Shown here: positions 6,866 through 8,768 of the stretch, piece by piece
How positions within the stretch are numbered: position 1 is the first letter of the stretch
Layout of the letters: the number at the start of each line of letters is the position of its first letter
NCBI GenBank assembly: GCA_020029455.1
Contig: JAIBJH010000239.1
Coordinates: 1 to 8,768, forward strand
DNA: 8,768 bases
Source: Hyphomicrobiales bacterium
GTDB taxonomy: Bacteria; Pseudomonadota; Alphaproteobacteria; Rhizobiales; Aestuariivirgaceae
Direction of reading: 5' to 3'
Program-made: the position numbers and the translations under genes
The notes under the pieces: model-generated
Database searches by the model: none
What the model was told of the DNA's origin: nothing
The model's input: the letters and a program-made list of their open reading frames with translations, nothing else

Positions 6866-7233
6866 TCTGCCGGATCGGAATCGAGCGAAGGTTCGACAGG
6901 CCGCAGCGTTGACCGGCGCGGCGCGAATGTGGCGGGCCGGATGGGCATAGGCGAAACCGATGCAGGCTGGCTTATTGCCGCGCCGATCGCGCTTTCAACT
7001 ACGATATCCTGCCCCCCGCCAATCAGCAGAAGGTGCTCCACTTCATCGCGGCGCACCAGCACCAGCCGCCTTGTCTTGTCGATTTCGTGGTATTCACTGA
7101 TGCCAAGGCGCGAGCCTCTGCGCCCCTTCACGCTGCCGTTCAGCAGCTTGTAGATGATGATGCCTGCCAGGATGATGGCCGCGGCGATGGCTGCCATGAC
7201 CAATGTCGGCACATAAGGCGTTAAATCCGGCAT
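6856..7233 (-). CDS. FliO-like single-pass membrane protein
   Basis: A 125-residue protein resembling the flagellar export accessory protein FliO. It has a short periplasmic N-terminus (MPDLTPYVP), one membrane segment at about residues 11-29, a basic stop-transfer stretch (KGRRGSR), and the cytoplasmic FliO-type core at about 41-80 (LGISEYHEIDKTRRLVLVRR, then EHLLLIGGGQDIVVES). A Pro/Ser-rich tail follows at about 88-118. The start at 7233 is favoured over an upstream ATG at 7281 because GAGGAGGG lies about 8 nt before it on the - strand. In flagella, FliO helps assemble the FliP-FliQ-FliR export gate. No other flagellar gene is in the window, so this could be a FliO-domain paralogue with another role. 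It is convergent with the binding-protein gene and divergent from cckA. The core motif is clear; a flagellar role is not shown. Confidence 0.78.
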   Translation of the reverse strand: MPDLTPYVPTLVMAAIAAAIILAGIIIYKLLNGSVKGRRGSRLGISEYHEIDKTRRLVLVRRDEVEHLLLIGGGQDIVVESAIGAAISQPASVSPMPIRPATFAPRRSTLRPVEPSLDSDPAELR

Positions 7234-7265
7234 GTTGGCTCCCTCCTCGCTGACCCCGCAAATCG

Positions 7266-7294
7266 ACAATACGGCCATCACCGCCTCTTGTCCA
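7266..7294 (-). promoter_or_regulatory. Candidate sigma-70-type promoter for the FliO-like gene
   Basis: On the - strand, TGGACA (7294-7289, 5 of 6 to the -35 consensus) and TATTGT (7271-7266, 4 of 6 to the -10 consensus) are separated by exactly 17 nt. The predicted transcript would start near 7259 and include the GAGGAGGG ribosome binding site before the start at 7233. Found by eye; alphaproteobacterial promoters are less constrained, so this is moderate evidence. Confidence 0.42.
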
Positions 7295-7321
7295 TTTCCT
7301 CCATGGGCTCAACTGGACAGA

Positions 7322-7349
7322 TTCACCTGCGGGTGCGGATGCTTATACT
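7322..7349 (+). promoter_or_regulatory. Weak candidate promoter for cckA
   Basis: TATACT at 7344-7349 matches the -10 consensus at 5 of 6 positions. TTCACC at 7322-7327 matches the -35 consensus at 4 of 6 with a 16-nt spacer. Transcription would start near 7357, which leaves a leader of about 14-35 nt depending on which start codon is used. I did not find a TTAA-N7-TTAA CtrA box in this spacer. Confidence 0.3.
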
Positions 7350-7370
7350 GGCCATGATTCGGGGTGGAGG

Positions 7371-8768
7371 ATGTTTGAGGCTGGACCTGTGATGGCGGCA
7401 CGGCGAGTGGGTCCGCAAATGCAACGGGGAGCGCTGGCGCTTGCCATGGCGCTTGCGCTGGTGGCAATCGCTGGCGGCGCCTTCATGTTGAGCGACAGGA
7501 TCGACGTTGTTCCGTTGGTGGGCGGCGTTGTCCTCGCCATGGTGGGTATTGTCGCCATACTGGGCTGGATCGGCGGCCTCTTCGGCTTTCCGCAAAGCGC
7601 CGAGCGCATCCATTTCTATGACAGCTTGCTCGATGCCATTGGCGATGCCGCGGTCGTCACTGACGCCAAGAGCCGCGCCGTATATTCGAACGGTGCCTTC
7701 CTCAAGTTAGCTTCCCAGGCCGGTGCATCTCGCCTTGTCGGCTTTGAAGTCCTCTTCGCCGGCTATCCGGATTTTGCCGAGCCCATCTACCAGTTGGGCC
7801 AGGCCGCCAAGTCCGGCACGCCCCTGAAGCGCGACATTAGGGTTCCCGCCGGATCATCCATGCCGGGCGCTGCCGCCGACCAGGCCCGCTGGTTCCGCCT
7901 TGCCGTTGCTCCCATTCCAGGCGAGGCCCACGAAGGCCAAACACTCTGGCGGCTGACTGACATCTCTTCTGATCGCAAGCATCAGGAAAGCGCCTTCTCG
8001 CGGCTGCAGTTCATCATCACCTATCTCGACCATGCCCCGGCCGGATTTTTTTCGACGCTTCCGGACGGCCGGGTTGATTACGTCAACGCCACTTTGGCCG
8101 AATGGCTCGGTGTTGATCTGGTGGAAGCCCAGGGCGGGGCCATGCGGCTTGCCCAACTTGTGGGCGAGTCCAATGCCCGCCAGCTTTCTTCCCTTGCGCC
8201 AGTGCTGTCCGGCACGAGGATCGAGTCCTTCCCGCTGGCGCTGCACCGCAAGTCGGGCGACATCCTGCAAGTGGAAATCGTCCATCGCGCCGATTTCGAC
8301 AAAGACGGCAATCCCATGCCGAGCCGCAGCATGGTGTTGAGGCGCGAAGGCAAGGAAAGGACCGTTTCGCGGCAGGCGCCGGCCGAGATCTTGCGCGCCA
8401 TCATGGCTGCCTCTCCCGTCGGCGTGGCGCTCATCTCTGTCGATGGCAGCATCGAAATGGCCAATGACGTCTTTCTTGCCGTCTCACCCACCATTAAGCT
8501 GCAAGGCAATCTGGCGAGCGCCTTTGACGGCATCATGAGCGCCGAAATCACCCGCTGCCTTTCCAAGGTGCGCGGCCCGGCGGCCGCCGTTGCGGAAATG
8601 GAGCTGCTCCTGTCGGGAACCGAGGCCAAGGCGGTGCAACTGACCTTCGCCCAATTCCCCGGCATGACCGGCACCACCATCGCCTTTGCCCTCGACAAGA
8701 CCGAAAGCAAGACCCTCGAAGTTCAGCTGGCGCAAAGCCAAAAGATGCAGGCCGTGGGCCAGCTTGCG
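7371..8768 (+). CDS. cckA: CckA-type sensor hybrid histidine kinase, N-terminal part (3' partial)
   Basis: The frame is open from 7371 to the window end (466 codons, no stop). CckA is the membrane kinase/phosphatase that sends phosphate through ChpT to the cell-cycle regulator CtrA in alphaproteobacteria. Two membrane segments lie at about residues 19-39 and 46-70. About three PAS-like regions follow: roughly 82-200 (starts FYDSLLDAIGDAAVVTDAKSR), 213-325 (ITYLDHAPAGFFSTLPDGRV) and 335-445 (ILRAIMAASPVGVALISVDG). The last residues, LEVQLAQSQKMQAVGQLA, are the classic lead into the CckA histidine-box helix; the catalytic His, ATPase and receiver domains must lie beyond the window. The start is uncertain: the ATG at 7371 has a GGTGGAGG directly against it, while GTG 7389 and ATG 7392 lie 8 and 11 nt after GAGG (7377-7380). 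The shorter starts may be the real ones. The gene is divergent from the FliO-like gene. No frame break is seen. Confidence 0.9.
   Translation, partial: MFEAGPVMAARRVGPQMQRGALALAMALALVAIAGGAFMLSDRIDVVPLVGGVVLAMVGIVAILGWIGGLFGFPQSAERIHFYDSLLDAIGDAAVVTDAKSRAVYSNGAFLKLASQAGASRLVGFEVLFAGYPDFAEPIYQLGQAAKSGTPLKRDIRVPAGSSMPGAAADQARWFRLAVAPIPGEAHEGQTLWRLTDISSDRKHQESAFSRLQFIITYLDHAPAGFFSTLPDGRVDYVNATLAEWLGVDLVEAQGGAMRLAQLVGESNARQLSSLAPVLSGTRIESFPLALHRKSGDILQVEIVHRADFDKDGNPMPSRSMVLRREGKERTVSRQAPAEILRAIMAASPVGVALISVDGSIEMANDVFLAVSPTIKLQGNLASAFDGIMSAEITRCLSKVRGPAAAVAEMELLLSGTEAKAVQLTFAQFPGMTGTTIAFALDKTESKTLEVQLAQSQKMQAVGQLA

Noticed and set aside
7234..7370. CtrA binding box (TTAA-N7-TTAA) near cckA
   Set aside because: Only one TTAA (7221-7224) is present and no second half follows at the required distance.

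Overview
The window looks like chromosomal DNA from an alphaproteobacterium, most likely a member of the Hyphomicrobiales (Rhizobiales). This rests on GC-rich coding DNA, a fused OppD-OppF ATPase gene, an AapJ-type amino-acid binding protein, a DUF2852 protein, and the start of a CckA-type hybrid kinase. I see no insertion sequences, phage genes, CRISPR arrays, tRNAs or rRNAs.

Left part (1-5024): an oligopeptide ABC transporter operon on the + strand, oppA (5' end outside the window) - oppB - oppC - oppDF. Gene spacing is operon-like: oppB and oppC overlap by 8 nt, and one base separates oppC from oppDF. A strong hairpin sits between oppA and oppB. Two of the four genes are broken by internal losses that shift the frame. 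oppB lacks about 17 residues before its second membrane segment (break at about 1822). oppDF lacks about 47-49 residues of its second ATPase domain, including the ABC signature and Walker B (break at about 4837). As written, the sequence cannot make a normal importer.

Middle (5039-6847): an intact family I inorganic pyrophosphatase (ppa), 14 nt after the opp operon; a DUF2852 membrane/coiled-coil protein with a very strong ribosome binding site; a long hairpin with a GNRA loop; and a short AapJ-like periplasmic binding protein that appears to lack about 100 central residues in frame. That makes three internal losses in about 4.7 kb, in otherwise well-preserved genes. The most important question here is whether these are true decay or an assembly/sequencing artefact.

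Right part (6856-8768): a FliO-like single-pass membrane protein on the - strand, divergent from the N-terminal 466 codons of cckA on the + strand. The cckA fragment has two membrane segments and about three PAS-like regions, and reaches the edge of the histidine-box helix at the window end. The 137-bp divergent spacer holds a good candidate promoter for the FliO-like gene and a weaker one for cckA.

Nothing here is convincingly a previously undescribed system. The items most worth checking are the repeated internal deletions, the two start-proximal hairpins, and the fliO-like/cckA divergent arrangement.
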